This document shows, piece by piece, positions 17,562 through 27,301 of a stretch of DNA of 64,000 nucleotides (position 1 is its first letter; every line of letters starts with the position of its first letter). The DNA is from an uncultured Roseobacter sp. (GTDB taxonomy: Bacteria > Pseudomonadota > Alphaproteobacteria > Rhodobacterales > Rhodobacteraceae). The position numbers were made by a program, and so were the translations under genes. Under the pieces are notes generated by a model that saw nothing but the letters and a program-made list of their open reading frames with translations, was not told where the DNA came from and did not search any database. The stretch spans positions 620,001-684,000 of the forward strand of contig NZ_CANKYM010000002.1 in NCBI RefSeq assembly GCF_947488185.1. The letters are read 5' to 3'.

Positions 17562-18611
17562 ATGGCAGGCGTCACAATTCAGGACATCAAGAAATCCTAT
17601 GGCGCTGTCGAGGTTATTCACGGGGTGAATGTCGATATCGCCGACGGTGAATTCGTGGCCCTCGTGGGCCCGTCGGGCTGCGGAAAATCGACGCTGCTGC
17701 GCATGATCGCGGGGCTGGAGCCAATCAACGGCGGGACCATCGCCATCGGGGACCGGGTCGTGAACAATCTCCCCCCGGCGCAGCGGGACATCGCGATGGT
17801 GTTCCAGACCTACGCGCTTTACCCGCACAAGTCGGTTGCCGCCAATATGGGCTTTGCGCTCAAGGTCGCGCGTGCGGACAAGGCCGAGATCGACCGCCGG
17901 GTGAGAGAGGCTGCCGAAATCCTGAGCCTCACCGAATATCTCGACCGCAAACCACGGCATCTGTCGGGCGGGCAACGCCAGCGGGTGGCGATGGGCCGGG
18001 CAATCGTGCGCGACCCGCAGGTGTTTCTGTTCGACGAGCCACTGTCCAATCTGGACGCCAAGCTGCGCATACAGATGCGTACGGAAATCAAGGAACTGCA
18101 CCAGCGACTGAAGACAACAACCGTCTTTGTGACCCATGATCAGATCGAGGCAATGACGCTGGCGGACCGGATCGTGGTGATGCAGGCGGGCCGGATCGAG
18201 CAGATCGGCACACCGCTGGAGCTTTACGACAATCCGGCCAACGAGTTTGTTGCGACGTTCATTGGCGCGCCGTCGATGAACCTGATGTATGGCACGCTGA
18301 CAAATGGGGTTGTCAATCTGGCCGGGCATTCTGTTGCGCTGCCGGGTGTCGAGGGCGCAGGGCAGGTGCGCTTGGGCGTGAGACCGGAACATCTGGCGCT
18401 GTCCAGCGAAGGCAAGGGGCTGCCGATGCAGGTCAAGGTGGTGGAGCCGACCGGGTCGGAAACCATGGTGTTCCTGACCTTCGACGGACGCGATGTGACG
18501 GCGGTGTTTCGTGAACGTCACGCCTTCGCGCCGGGAGACATCATTCATCTGACGCCTGATCCGCATCACCTGCATTGCTTTGACGCCGCGACCGGTCAGC
18601 GGATCGGATAA
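17562..18611 (+). CDS. ABC transporter ATP-binding protein (UgpC/MalK-type)
   Basis: A 349-residue sugar-importer ATPase. Walker A is GPSGCGKST (about 37-45), the signature is [14 protein letters not shown] (about 134-147), Walker [14 protein letters not shown] follows, and the switch His is in [15 protein letters not shown]. The C-terminal third is a TOBE/OB domain (GVRPEHLAL, then [12 protein letters not shown]), standard for MalK/UgpC/MsmX-type proteins that serve CUT1 importers. It is the first gene of the operon with the SGNH hydrolase, FucU and a ribokinase. It presumably energises the permeases at 12406-14420, since no other CUT1 ATPase is present in the window. Confidence 0.92.
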   Translation: MAGVTIQDIKKSYGAVEVIHGVNVDIADGEFVALVGPSGCGKSTLLRMIAGLEPINGGTIAIGDRVVNNLPPAQRDIAMVFQTYALYPHKSVAANMGFALKVARADKAEIDRRVREAAEILSLTEYLDRKPRHLSGGQRQRVAMGRAIVRDPQVFLFDEPLSNLDAKLRIQMRTEIKELHQRLKTTTVFVTHDQIEAMTLADRIVVMQAGRIEQIGTPLELYDNPANEFVATFIGAPSMNLMYGTLTNGVVNLAGHSVALPGVEGAGQVRLGVRPEHLALSSEGKGLPMQVKVVEPTGSETMVFLTFDGRDVTAVFRERHAFAPGDIIHLTPDPHHLHCFDAATGQRIG

Positions 18612-18614
18612 CCG

Positions 18615-19265
18615 ATGTCGCCGCGCACTGTTCTTTGTTTTGGGGACAGCAATACCCATGGGACCTGTGCGATGCGCTTCGCCGAGGATCGGCGGCGGCT
18701 GCCCAAGGAGATGCGCTGGCCCAGCCGCATGGCTGAGGGTCTTGGCCCGGACTGGGATGTTGTCGCGGAAGGTCACCCTGGCCGCACAGCAGTTTTTGAC
18801 GACCCCATCGAGGGGTCGCACAAAAACGGGCAGACTGCGCTGCCGGTGCTCCTGGAGACGCATCGCCCCATCGATCTGGTGATCGTAATGCTGGGGACCA
18901 ATGACCTTAAGGCCCGGTTCAACCAGTCGGCGCATGATATCACGCTGGGGGTGCAGCGACTGGTGCGCGACATCATGGCATGTGATAGCGGACCGGACGG
19001 CAGCGCCCCGCAGGTTCTGGTGGCAGCGCCGGCGGTGGTCCGGGAAACCGGGGCGCTGGCAGAGACTTTTGCCGGTGCGGAGGCGAAGTCTGCTCTGGTT
19101 CCTAACCTGCTGGCGACGGTGGCGGAGCGGCAAGGCGTGCATTTCACTGACGTGAACGTCGTTGCTCGGGTGGACCCGATTGATGGTATCCATCTGACGG
19201 CAGAGGCGCATGCTGCAATTGGTGCCGCGATGGCGCAAGCTGTGCTACGCATTTTCAAGGACTGA
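18615..19265 (+). CDS. SGNH/GDSL-family hydrolase
   Basis: A 216-residue esterase-fold protein. Block I is VLCFGDSNTHGT (nucleophile Ser in GDS), block III is VIVMLGTNDLK (the GxND block), and block V is DPIDGIHLTAEAH (catalytic Asp and His). No signal peptide, so cytoplasmic. Similar GDSN-type proteins act on acetylated sugars, aryl esters or acyl-thioesters. Its place between a sugar ATPase (3-nt gap) and fucU suggests removal of an acyl group from an imported sugar, which is inference. Size is normal for this compact subgroup. Confidence 0.85.
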   Translation: MSPRTVLCFGDSNTHGTCAMRFAEDRRRLPKEMRWPSRMAEGLGPDWDVVAEGHPGRTAVFDDPIEGSHKNGQTALPVLLETHRPIDLVIVMLGTNDLKARFNQSAHDITLGVQRLVRDIMACDSGPDGSAPQVLVAAPAVVRETGALAETFAGAEAKSALVPNLLATVAERQGVHFTDVNVVARVDPIDGIHLTAEAHAAIGAAMAQAVLRIFKD

Positions 19266-19284
19266 CAAAGGAAGGACGCAAGAC

Positions 19285-19734
19285 ATGCTCAAAGGACTGG
19301 ATCCGATCCTGAACGCGGATGTGCTCTATGCATTGCGCGCGATGGGACATGGCGACGATCTGATCATTGCCGATACCAATTTCCCGTCCGACAGCGTGGC
19401 GCGGGAAACCGTGCTGGGCGAGGTGTTGCGCATCGACCGCCCGGCGGCGGATGTGGTGCGCGCGGTTCTGTCGGTCTATCCGATAGATACCTTCGTCGAA
19501 GATGCCGCCGCACGTATGGAAGTGGTGGGAGAGCCCGACACGATCCTGCCGGTGATGCAGGAGGTGCAGGCCGAAGTGGATGCCGTAGAGGGGCCCACGA
19601 TGCTGGGGATCGAGCGGTTTGCCTTTTATGACCGGGCCAAACAAGCCTACGCGGTGATCCAGACCGGCGAGCGGCGGTTTTACGGCTGCTTTGCCCTGCG
19701 CAAGGGCGTGGTGCCGCCGGAGGCAGAGGGCTGA
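19285..19734 (+). CDS. fucU: RbsD/FucU mutarotase, FucU-like
   Basis: A 149-residue protein of the RbsD/FucU fold, which catalyses anomer interconversion of free sugars. It is closer to FucU (L-fucose mutarotase) than to RbsD (D-ribose pyranase): it has AMGHGDDLIIADTNFP (H22 and D30) where RbsD has a GHTDTLVVCD-type motif, and the C-terminal RFAFYDRAKQAYAVIQTGER matches the FucU end. The ATG at 19285 was chosen for its AAAGGAAGGA site and because similarity starts there. It sits 3 bp before a ribokinase-like gene. With the AKR and lactonase at 7-9 kb it supports an L-fucose-like pathway. The exact sugar remains unproven. Confidence 0.85.
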   Translation: MLKGLDPILNADVLYALRAMGHGDDLIIADTNFPSDSVARETVLGEVLRIDRPAADVVRAVLSVYPIDTFVEDAAARMEVVGEPDTILPVMQEVQAEVDAVEGPTMLGIERFAFYDRAKQAYAVIQTGERRFYGCFALRKGVVPPEAEG

Positions 19735-19737
19735 GAC

Positions 19738-20646
19738 ATGGGGAAGGTTGTCATCCTTGGGGTGTTCGTTGCGGATACCTCCTATCGCGCGGATCGGATG
19801 CCGCGCATGGGCGAAACCGTTATGGGCAACAGTTTTGCGCTGGGGCCGGGGGGTAAGGGCTCCAACCAGGCGGTGGCCTGCGCGCGCATTGGTGCCGAGA
19901 CACATATGATCTCCAAGCTTGGACAGGATGATTTTGCCAAGCTCGCGCTCGACACCTGGGCGGGTGCCGGGGTGACGCCTCATGCGGATCAGATCAGCGA
20001 GAGCTATACCGGGGCGGCCTATATCTTTGTCGAGGAAAGCTCCGGCGACAACGCCATCATCGTGGCACCGGGGGCGGCGGCCTTGATTGACGCGGCGGAT
20101 ATTGATGCGCGCGCCGACCTGATCAAAAGCGCAGATGTGTTCATTACGCAGTTGGAACAACCGATGCCAGCGGCTCTGCATGCGTTGGGTATTGCGCGCG
20201 CTGCTGGGGTGACGACGATCCTCAACCCGGCACCTGCGGCGGATCTGCCGGAAGGGATGCTGGCGCTGTGTGACTACGTGACGCCGAATGAAACCGAATG
20301 CGAAGCGCTGACCGGGATCACGGTCGAGACGGAGGCGGATGCAAAGCGCGCGGCGGCGGCTCTTCGGGCGCTTGGCGTTGGCACACCCATCATCACGATG
20401 GGAGAGCGTGGGGCGTATCTGGACGGTCACGGGCTGGTGCCGGCAATCAAGGCAGGTCCGGTGGTTGAGACAACCGGGGCCGGGGATGCCTTCAACGGTG
20501 GGTTTGCTGCGGCGCTCGCAGAAGGCCAGTCGCCCCTTCAGGCGGTCAAGATCGGCTGTGCGACCGCCGGGATTTCCGTGACCCGACCCGGCACCGCCCC
20601 GTCGATGCCAGATCGCAGCGAGGTAGAGGCGCTCCTGCGCGCTTAA
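19738..20646 (+). CDS. Ribokinase-like PfkB sugar kinase
   Basis: A 302-residue PfkB kinase of full ribokinase length. The N-terminal signature is LGPGGKGSNQAVACARIGA (about 39-57), NPAPAADLP and TPNETECEALTG lie mid-protein, and the ATP-site signature is VETTGAGDAFNGGFAAAL (about 242-259), all as in RbsK. It is 3 bp downstream of fucU in the ATPase-SGNH-fucU operon. In classical operons RbsD pairs with RbsK and a CUT2 transporter; here a FucU-type mutarotase pairs with a ribokinase and a CUT1 transporter, so the substrate may not be ribose. It converges with modC. Confidence 0.87.
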   Translation: MGKVVILGVFVADTSYRADRMPRMGETVMGNSFALGPGGKGSNQAVACARIGAETHMISKLGQDDFAKLALDTWAGAGVTPHADQISESYTGAAYIFVEESSGDNAIIVAPGAAALIDAADIDARADLIKSADVFITQLEQPMPAALHALGIARAAGVTTILNPAPAADLPEGMLALCDYVTPNETECEALTGITVETEADAKRAAAALRALGVGTPIITMGERGAYLDGHGLVPAIKAGPVVETTGAGDAFNGGFAAALAEGQSPLQAVKIGCATAGISVTRPGTAPSMPDRSEVEALLRA

Positions 20647-20730
20647 ACGCGATTCAGTGCATGGCGCGCGTCATCCGTCGCGGGCACGCCATCTCGGCGC
20701 TACTACATCACGGCTCTTTGGAAAATGGTC

Positions 20731-21858
20731 TTAGCTGCCCTGCGCGCCTTTAGGTGTTTCGGCCTGAGGGCGTGGGGCGTCGCTGATCGCATCACGTGCC
20801 ACGGAAACCGCCTTGAGGACCGCAAAGACAGGCGCGCCGGGTTCCAATGCAAGCGCTTCGGCAGAACGCCGTGTGATCCTTGCCAAAAGGAACGCCCTGC
20901 CAAAAGACAGCTGCACGATCACGCCTGGACCCGCGCCCAAGCGCAGTTCCGTGACCGTTGTCTCAAGCACATTGAGGGCGGAAATGCCGCGTGGTTCTTC
21001 CGTCGCCAACATGACGTCCTGCGCTTCGATCCAGACCCGCACCGCGGCGCCTACAGGCTTGTCGATACGTGGCAGCAGCAGGGGCACGCCTTCGGCTTCC
21101 AGCGTGCAGAGGCCGTCGGCGTGATGCGCCTGTACCCGCGCGTCGAGCATGGCACCGGCGGACCGCACCCCGAGGGGCGTGATCGCCGGATCGCTCATGA
21201 CCTCCGCCGCCGGACCCTGACGCGCCACGCGGCCCCCGTCCAGTGCTACGACCGTGGTTGCAATCCGCGCCACTTCCGTTGCCGCGTGGCTTACGTAGAG
21301 GATGGGCACAGTCACCTCATCCCGCAGCCTTTCGAAGTAGGGCAGGATCTCTGCTTTGCGTTGTTCGTCCAATGCGGCCAGCGGCTCGTCGGCGAGCAGG
21401 ATTTGTGGGCTGGCCAGCAGTGCCCGGCCAATGGCAACCCGTTGCTTTTCACCGCCCGACAGCCCCGTTGGTCTGCGGTCCAGCAGATGCCCGATGCCCA
21501 GCAGATCGACAATGCGCGCCTTGTCCTCGCGGGGGGCGGATTTGGGGGCAAACCAGCGCCCATAGGCCAGATTCTGACGGACGTTCAGATGCGGGAAAAG
21601 TCGCGCGTCCTGAAAGACGTAGCCAATCCTGCGCTTGTGCGGCGGTACGATCTGCCTGGATGCGCTATCGAGCAACACGGTACCATTGCTGGCAATACGC
21701 CCTGCTTGTGGGGTCAGCAGGCCTGCCACGGCATTGATGATGGTGGTCTTGCCCGCACCGGACCGGCCAAAGAGCACGGTAATGCCGGGTGGCGCCTCGA
21801 ACGCGACGTCCAGATCAAAATCGCCAAGGCGGTGCTGCAGCGAAACGGAAAGCGTCAT
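20731..21858 (-). CDS. modC: Molybdate ABC transporter ATP-binding protein ModC
   Basis: A 375-residue ATPase. Walker A is FGRSGAGKTT (about 30-39), the signature LSGGEKQRVAIGRA and Walker B ILLADEPLAALD follow, then a C-terminal Mop-like molybdate-binding domain (ISALNVLETTVTELRLGAGP, then LLARITRRSAEALAL), which marks ModC among ABC ATPases. The ATG at 21858 overlaps the modB stop as ATGA; an in-frame ATG further upstream lies inside modB and was rejected. It powers uptake of molybdate, and often tungstate, for Moco enzymes such as the formate dehydrogenase at the end of the window. Confidence 0.95.
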   Translation of the reverse strand: MTLSVSLQHRLGDFDLDVAFEAPPGITVLFGRSGAGKTTIINAVAGLLTPQAGRIASNGTVLLDSASRQIVPPHKRRIGYVFQDARLFPHLNVRQNLAYGRWFAPKSAPREDKARIVDLLGIGHLLDRRPTGLSGGEKQRVAIGRALLASPQILLADEPLAALDEQRKAEILPYFERLRDEVTVPILYVSHAATEVARIATTVVALDGGRVARQGPAAEVMSDPAITPLGVRSAGAMLDARVQAHHADGLCTLEAEGVPLLLPRIDKPVGAAVRVWIEAQDVMLATEEPRGISALNVLETTVTELRLGAGPGVIVQLSFGRAFLLARITRRSAEALALEPGAPVFAVLKAVSVARDAISDAPRPQAETPKGAQGS

Positions 21859-22550
21859 GTGCCCTGCACCTTTCTGGCGGCCCGGCGCGCGAGTGCTTCT
21901 GAAAGCAGCAGCGCGCTCATCGCCACGATGATCGAGATGATCACCAGCCGCCACGCCGAGGTTTCACCGCCCGGCACCTGTAGGAAGGCATAGATGGCCG
22001 TGGGCACTGTTTGCGTCTGGCCGGGGATGTTGGAGACAAAGGTGATGGTGGCGCCGAACTCTCCCATGGCCTTGGCAAAGGCAAGCACCGCGCCTGCGAT
22101 CACGCCCGGCAGGATCAGGGGCAGGGTGATGGTCAGAAACACCCAGAACCGCGACGCACCAAGGGTGGCGGCGGCTTCTTCCAGCTTTGGGTCCACCGCC
22201 TCGATCGACAGGCGAATGGCCCGCACCATCAGTGGAAAGGCCATGACGGCTGCCGCAAGGGCTGCGCCGGTCCAGCGGAAGGCAAAGACAATGCCGAAAG
22301 GCTCCAGAAGGCGCCCGACGGGCCCTTGCGTGCCGAAGGTGGCCAGTAGCAGGTAACCGGTGACTACCGGCGGCAGGATCAACGGTAAATGCACCAGCCC
22401 GTTCAGCAGCTGTTTGCCTCGGAACTCATAGCGCGCCAGGACATAGGCGACCCACAGGCCAACGGGCAGGCTCAGGAGCGTTGCCCAGAAGGACACCTTC
22501 AGGGAAAGCGCAACGGCGCGCCATTCGTCGGGGCCGAGCCACTCTGTCAC
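21855..22550 (-). CDS. modB: Molybdate ABC transporter permease ModB
   Basis: A 231-residue inner-membrane permease with about five to six membrane helices. Typical ModB stretches are NGLVHLPLILPPVVTGYLLL, the EAA loop LEEAAATLGASRFWVFLTIT and AFAKAMGEFGATITFVSNIP. The start is GTG at 22550, overlapping the modA stop as GTGA. It is the middle gene of modABC and forms the channel with two ModC subunits. Confidence 0.95.
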   Translation of the reverse strand: MTEWLGPDEWRAVALSLKVSFWATLLSLPVGLWVAYVLARYEFRGKQLLNGLVHLPLILPPVVTGYLLLATFGTQGPVGRLLEPFGIVFAFRWTGAALAAAVMAFPLMVRAIRLSIEAVDPKLEEAAATLGASRFWVFLTITLPLILPGVIAGAVLAFAKAMGEFGATITFVSNIPGQTQTVPTAIYAFLQVPGGETSAWRLVIISIIVAMSALLLSEALARRAARKVQGT

Positions 22551-23314
22551 GGGGCGGCCCTCGGCAGGGTGAAGCCCTGATTTTCAAAAACCCGACGCGC
22601 AGGGGCTGTGGTCAGATGATTGAGGAAAGCCTGCGCTGCCGGTGATGCGCGCCCCTCAAGAAGGGCCGCCGGATAACGTATCACCGGATGGCTTTCGAGC
22701 GGGAAGAGCGCAAGGACGCTCACCCGTGGCTCGGCCTGCGCATCGGTGGCATAGACGATCCCAAACGGCGCTTCACCAACAGCGACCAGCGCCAGTGCTG
22801 TGCGCGCATTGTCGGTTTGTACGATCTGAGGGGACAGTGCGTCCCACAGCTCAAAATGCGACAAGGCGGCCTTGGCGTAGATGCCGGCGGGCACCGCCTC
22901 GACCAGCGCCGTTGCGATACGTGCGGCACCCAGACGATCGGCAAGGGTTTCTCGGGTCAACGTCAGCGGGGCCGCCTCCGCGCCATGGGCGATCAACACA
23001 AGCCGGTTGCCGATGAACTCCCCGCGGGTCTCCGGGGCCAGGGCCTGTTGTGCCTCCAGCCAATCCATCCACGCGCGGTTTGCGGAGATGAAGACATTCG
23101 CAGGCGCGCCCTGTGAAATCTGCCGTGCAAGAAGGGAGCTGCCCGCATAGGACAGCGATACGCTATAGTCCGTCTCTTGGATGAAACCCGCTGTGATCTC
23201 GTCCAACGCCGTTTTCAGGCTGGCAGCGGCGAAAACCGTGATTTGTTCCGCGCGCGCAGGTGCAAGACGGAAAGCGAGGAGACAGAGCGCGCAGATCAGC
23301 AAGAACCGCATCAT
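22547..23314 (-). CDS. modA: Molybdate-binding periplasmic protein ModA
   Basis: About 255 residues with a signal peptide (MRFLLICALCLLAFRLAPARA, cleavage before EQITV). The mature protein starts ITVFAAASLKTALDEI and continues with YAGSSLLARQISQGAPANVFISA, both diagnostic of ModA, where the Ser residues in AAS and GSS hydrogen-bond the oxyanion. The C-terminal half has AVPAGIYAKAAL and VGEAPFGIVYATDA. Two adjacent ATG codons (23314, 23311) both fit a GAGAGG site. It binds molybdate, usually tungstate too, for ModBC. I did not find a ModE-type operator in the roughly 200 bp upstream. Confidence 0.95.
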   Translation of the reverse strand: MMRFLLICALCLLAFRLAPARAEQITVFAAASLKTALDEITAGFIQETDYSVSLSYAGSSLLARQISQGAPANVFISANRAWMDWLEAQQALAPETRGEFIGNRLVLIAHGAEAAPLTLTRETLADRLGAARIATALVEAVPAGIYAKAALSHFELWDALSPQIVQTDNARTALALVAVGEAPFGIVYATDAQAEPRVSVLALFPLESHPVIRYPAALLEGRASPAAQAFLNHLTTAPARRVFENQGFTLPRAAP

Positions 23315-23533
23315 TCGGCCTCTCGCCACGTCGGGCGAGCCGCGTACGCAATCTTATTCGTGAACCTTCGGATCATGGGGCTACATTCTTGCACAGGCAG
23401 GGGGGTTGCAAGGGGCCGCGACCGAGGCATGCTGCCGGGGGCGTGATTTTTGCACAGGCGCCTGTGCCACAATGGGCATTTCGCGGGTGCATCGGCGGGG
23501 CTAGACTGATGCGCCAGCGAGGAGGAGGATCAC

Positions 23534-24202
23534 ATGCGCACCCTGGAAGAGATATTGGCGATCAGCGTTGAACGAAAAGGGTCCGAAGCGGCGATCTTCG
23601 AAGGCTTTGAGCCTGCCAAGACGGCGGACCAGTTGGCAGCGACCTCGGATGACCGCTGGCTGGCCGCCATGTCGCGCGCGATCTTCAATGCCGGTTTCAA
23701 CTGGAAGGTCGTGGAGGCAATGTGGCCGGGGTTTGAAACCGCATTCAAGGGGTTCGATCCGGGTGTGTGTTCCATGATGGATGACGATTGGTTCGACGCG
23801 CTGATCACCGATACCTCGATCGTGCGTCACGGGCCAAAAATCCGCGCCGTGCAGGAAAACGCGGTCTATGTGCGGGCGCAATCCGAGGCCCATGGCAGCT
23901 TTGGGGCTTTTGTCGCAAGCTGGGGCGTGGATGATTTTTCGGGGCTGCTGGCACATCTCAAGTCCGAAGGGACACGGCTCGGTGGGACGTCGGGGCAGTA
24001 CTTCCTGCGGTTCATGGGCGTGGAAGGCTACATCCTGTCCCAGGACGTGGTCACCCGGTTGATTGCCGAAGGGGTGATCGACAAACCGCCAACGTCCAAA
24101 GGGGCCATGACCGCAGTGCAGGAGGCATTTTCGACGTGGCACCATGCCTCCGGACGGTCGCTGAAGGAAATCAGCCGGATACTGGCCACCAGCACGGGCT
24201 AG
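23534..24202 (+). CDS. tag: DNA-3-methyladenine glycosylase I family protein
   Basis: A 222-residue Tag-family protein. The diagnostic region is SRAIFNAGFNWKVVEAMWPG followed by FETAFKGFDP (about residues 48-76), matching the fold segment of Tag enzymes, and ALITDTSIVRHGPKIRAVQENA (about 90-112) corresponds to the damage-binding helix region. Tag excises 3-methyladenine from alkylated DNA. The zinc-snap Cys/His residues of the E. coli enzyme are not obvious here, so this is a divergent subgroup. The ribosome site is AGGAGGAGG just before the ATG. Its stop overlaps the convergent arsJ stop by 4 bp. Confidence 0.82.
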   Translation: MRTLEEILAISVERKGSEAAIFEGFEPAKTADQLAATSDDRWLAAMSRAIFNAGFNWKVVEAMWPGFETAFKGFDPGVCSMMDDDWFDALITDTSIVRHGPKIRAVQENAVYVRAQSEAHGSFGAFVASWGVDDFSGLLAHLKSEGTRLGGTSGQYFLRFMGVEGYILSQDVVTRLIAEGVIDKPPTSKGAMTAVQEAFSTWHHASGRSLKEISRILATSTG

Positions 24203-25473
24203 GCGTTGCCTGTGGCGCTTTGACTGGCATCGGAGGTCCTTAGACGGCCTGCGCCAAAGGTGCTGAGCGCAAGCAGGGCGGCGGCGGTCCCAAGACACAG
24301 GGGCAGGCCGCCGATCTGATAGCTGGCCCCCGACAGCACCGTGCCCAGCAGGCGCCCGGCGGCATTGGCCATATAGTAGAACCCCACATCCATCGTGACC
24401 CGTTCGCCCGAGCTGAAGGCGAGGATGAGATAGGAATGCAGCGCTGAATTGACCGCAAAGAGCGCACCGAAAAGCAAAAGCCCGCCGATCAGCGTGGCCG
24501 TCAGCCAGCCGGTGGGTTCCGGCGTGACATAGGTGAGCAGCGCCAGACCTGCCGGAAGGATGACAAGGGCCGCAACCCAGGCACGGGCGTCGCGGATGAT
24601 GTCGGCTTCGGGTCGTGATTTGGCTTTCAGCAGTTTCGGGGCTGCGGCCTGAACCGCCCCGTAGAGGATGATCCAGAGGGCCATGAAACTGCCGATGGTG
24701 AAGAAGGCGGCGCGGTTGCCCGCCTCCGTGCCATCGGAGAGCACCGCGTAGAAATAGATCGGGATGCCGACCACGAACCAGACATCGCGGGCAGCAAAGA
24801 GGAAGACGCGCGCAAAGCTCAGCCAGTTGACATTGGCGTTCTTGGAGAAAACCTCGCGGAATTTCGCGTCCTTGCGGCCCGTGGGTAGCCCGGCGGGCAT
24901 TTTCAGGACGATCACAAACAGGATCAACGCCAGCACCGCCGCCATGCCCAGCACCGCGCCTTTGAGCCCGACCCACCCCAGCAGCACCGCGCCGATCAGG
25001 AAGCCCAGCCCCTTCACCGCGTTCTTGGAGCCGGTCAGCAGCGCCACCCAGCGAAAGAGGCCCCCCTGTTCGGCAGGGGCCAGCAGTTTGACGGCGGATT
25101 TCGCGCTCATCTTTGAAAGGTCTTTGGCCACACCGGATGCGCCCTGCACGGCCATGACAAAGACCACAGAGGCGGCGACCGTCCAGCTTGGGTCAAGCTG
25201 GGCCAGGGCCACCAGCGCACCGACTTGTAACGCGAGACCGGCGTAGAGTGTCGAGGTCAGGCCAAACCGCGCCGCGATCCAGCCCGCGCTGAGGTTGGTG
25301 ACGACGCCTGCGATCTCGTAGAGCACGAAGAGATAAGCCAGTTGCACAGGCGAAAACCCCAGCGTGTGAAAATGCAGCAGCACCAGCATGCGCAGCGCGC
25401 CATCGGTCAGCATGAAGGCCCAATAGGCCGCCGTCACTGCCACATAGGCCGCACCTGCATGCGGGGCGCTCAT
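24199..25473 (-). CDS. arsJ: ArsJ organoarsenical efflux MFS transporter
   Basis: A 424-residue major facilitator protein with about 12 membrane segments. Family-typical stretches are [20 protein letters not shown] at the N-terminus, [20 protein letters not shown] (about 120-140) and [19 protein letters not shown]. ArsJ exports 1-arseno-3-phosphoglycerate, the unstable product formed when GAPDH uses arsenate instead of phosphate; breakdown outside the cell releases arsenate, giving resistance. The ATG at 25473 overlaps the GAPDH stop as ATGA. The immediate GAPDH and ArsR-ArsC neighbours make the assignment strong. Confidence 0.93.
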   Translation of the reverse strand: MSAPHAGAAYVAVTAAYWAFMLTDGALRMLVLLHFHTLGFSPVQLAYLFVLYEIAGVVTNLSAGWIAARFGLTSTLYAGLALQVGALVALAQLDPSWTVAASVVFVMAVQGASGVAKDLSKMSAKSAVKLLAPAEQGGLFRWVALLTGSKNAVKGLGFLIGAVLLGWVGLKGAVLGMAAVLALILFVIVLKMPAGLPTGRKDAKFREVFSKNANVNWLSFARVFLFAARDVWFVVGIPIYFYAVLSDGTEAGNRAAFFTIGSFMALWIILYGAVQAAAPKLLKAKSRPEADIIRDARAWVAALVILPAGLALLTYVTPEPTGWLTATLIGGLLLFGALFAVNSALHSYLILAFSSGERVTMDVGFYYMANAAGRLLGTVLSGASYQIGGLPLCLGTAAALLALSTFGAGRLRTSDASQSATGNA

Positions 25474-26468
25474 AGGGAAGCGCCGACCATGAAGGCCACA
25501 TCCGCCAGCCGGTTGGCATAGCCCCATTCGTTGTCGTACCAGACATAGACTTTCAGCTGGGTGCCATTCACCACCATGGTCGAGGGCGCATCCACGATCC
25601 CGGAGCGGGGATCATTCGTGTAATCCGTGCTGACCAGCGGGCGGGTTTCATAGCCCAGAATGCCTTTGAGTTCAGCTTTCGAGGCGGCTTCGAAGAGGCC
25701 GTTGATCTCCTCGACCGTGGTCTCGCGCTCCAGCTCAAAGACACAGTCGGTCAGCGAGGCGTTCAGCAGTGGCACGCGCACGGCATGACCGTTCAGGCGG
25801 GCCGTCAGTTCCGGGTAGATCAGGGTGATCGCCGTGGCGCTGCCCGTGGTGGTGGGGATCAGCGAATTCAGCGCGGAGCGCGCGCGGCGCAGATCCTTTG
25901 CGGGGCGGTCCACGATGGTCTGCGTGTTGGTGACATCGTGGATCGTGGTGATAGAGCCATGTTTGATGCCAAGGTTCTCATGCACCACCTTGACCACGGG
26001 CGCGATGCAGTTGGTCGTGCAACTGGCCGCTGTCACGATTTGATGCTGCGCCGGATCATAGGCGTCATTGTTGACGCCGTAGACGATATTGGCGGTCGGG
26101 CCGTCCTTGACTGGGGCGGAGACCACCACTTTTTTGACCCCGGCGGCGAAATAGGGCGCAAGGGCGGCTTCGGTCTTGAAGGCACCGGTGCAATCGATCA
26201 CCACATCCACACCATCCAGTGGCAGGGCCGCCAGATCGGTTTCGCCGGTTACGGGCAGCCGGGTGCCGTCAATGGTGATACTATCCTCATCGGCGGCGAA
26301 ATCCGCAGGCCAGCGCCCGTGCACCGTGTCGAACTCCAGCAGATGCGCGTGCATTCCCGGATCGCCCACAGCATCGTTGATCCAGGCGATCTTTGCGCCG
26401 CGCTCCAGCAGGGGGCGCAGTGCCAGTTTTCCGATCCGGCCCAGGCCATTGAGGGCGTAAGTGGTCAT
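25470..26468 (-). CDS. ArsJ-associated glyceraldehyde-3-phosphate dehydrogenase
   Basis: A 332-residue GAPDH. The NAD-binding start is [17 protein letters not shown], the catalytic cysteine is C150 in [10 protein letters not shown], and the C-terminal [16 protein letters not shown] is conserved. In arsenate operons this dedicated GAPDH makes 1-arseno-3-phosphoglycerate from glyceraldehyde-3-phosphate and arsenate, which ArsJ then exports. The first glycine of the usual GxGxxGR loop is preceded by LN rather than IN, a minor change. It is coupled by ATGA to both neighbours. It is unlikely to be the main glycolytic enzyme given this context. Confidence 0.93.
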   Translation of the reverse strand: MTTYALNGLGRIGKLALRPLLERGAKIAWINDAVGDPGMHAHLLEFDTVHGRWPADFAADEDSITIDGTRLPVTGETDLAALPLDGVDVVIDCTGAFKTEAALAPYFAAGVKKVVVSAPVKDGPTANIVYGVNNDAYDPAQHQIVTAASCTTNCIAPVVKVVHENLGIKHGSITTIHDVTNTQTIVDRPAKDLRRARSALNSLIPTTTGSATAITLIYPELTARLNGHAVRVPLLNASLTDCVFELERETTVEEINGLFEAASKAELKGILGYETRPLVSTDYTNDPRSGIVDAPSTMVVNGTQLKVYVWYDNEWGYANRLADVAFMVGASL

Positions 26469-27301
26469 GCAGGGGTTCCTTCCAGGTGGTCCGCGCCAAT
26501 ATCATCAATGGCGGCTTGCAGTGAAATGGCATCGAGCGTGTTGATGGGCAGCGCGGCAAAGGCCTTCAGCCGGTTGCGCAGCGCGCCATAGGTCTGTTGA
26601 AAGGCGAGCCGACGTTCGGCCAGACTACCACTGGCCTTGACCGGATCGGGCAGGCCCCAATGGCCGCTGATCGGCTGACCCTCCCAGGAGGGGCACTCCT
26701 CATTGGCGGCCTGATTGCAGACGGTAAAGACAAAATCCATGCGCGGGCTCTCAGGGCTTTGAAACTCCGAGGTATGCTTGGATCGTAACGCGGATGTGTC
26801 ATGCCCTTTGGAGATCAGCATCTCCACCGCCAGCGGGTTCAGCTCGGATGCGGGCAGCGTGCCGGCGGAATAGGCGTTGAACCGGGATCCGTCCAGATCG
26901 CGCAGAATGGTTTCGGCAAAGATCGAGCGGGCGGAATTGCCGGTGCAGATGAAGAGAACGTTGTAGCGGGTATCGGTCATCTTTGGTGCTCCTTTGGCGA
27001 GAGGGGGGCACAACTCCGGTCGGCCCCGGCAGCAGTCAATGAAGAGGAAATCGATCAGCTCCCCCGCCGCGCCGGGTGCGGCACGGTACAGCAGCGAGGT
27101 GCCTTGCCTGTGCTGGCGGATCAGGCCCGCATCCGTAAGAGCCGCGAGGTAGACGGAGGTTGTCGAGGGTTTGAGCGACAGGACCGCGGCAATTTCACCG
27201 GCGGGAACCTCATCCGGATAACGCCGCATCAGCAGACGAAAGACACTCAGCCGGTGCGGGTGGCTGAGTGTAGTTAGGCGGAGAAGCGCGTCTTTTTCCA
27301 T
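26465..27301 (-). CDS. ArsR regulator - ArsC arsenate reductase fusion
   Basis: A 278-residue two-domain protein. Residues 1-100 are an ArsR winged helix ([19 protein letters not shown], then [20 protein letters not shown]) with candidate As(III)-sensing cysteines C90, C91 and C98. Residues 110-265 are a low-molecular-weight-phosphatase-type arsenate reductase with the CX5R loop C119-TGNSA-R125 and the acid loop HWGLPDP. It would both repress the operon and reduce arsenate. The start codon lies in a palindrome and has no ribosome site. Conversely, an internal ATG at 26980 (M108), exactly at the start of the ArsC domain, has a perfect AAAGGAG site (26989-26995) 8 nt upstream, so free ArsC may also be made. 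Confidence 0.9.
   Translation of the reverse strand: MEKDALLRLTTLSHPHRLSVFRLLMRRYPDEVPAGEIAAVLSLKPSTTSVYLAALTDAGLIRQHRQGTSLLYRAAPGAAGELIDFLFIDCCRGRPELCPPLAKGAPKMTDTRYNVLFICTGNSARSIFAETILRDLDGSRFNAYSAGTLPASELNPLAVEMLISKGHDTSALRSKHTSEFQSPESPRMDFVFTVCNQAANEECPSWEGQPISGHWGLPDPVKASGSLAERRLAFQQTYGALRNRLKAFAALPINTLDAISLQAAIDDIGADHLEGTPA

Noticed and set aside
23330-23533. ModE-type operator upstream of modA
   Set aside because: I looked for paired TATATA half sites and found none.
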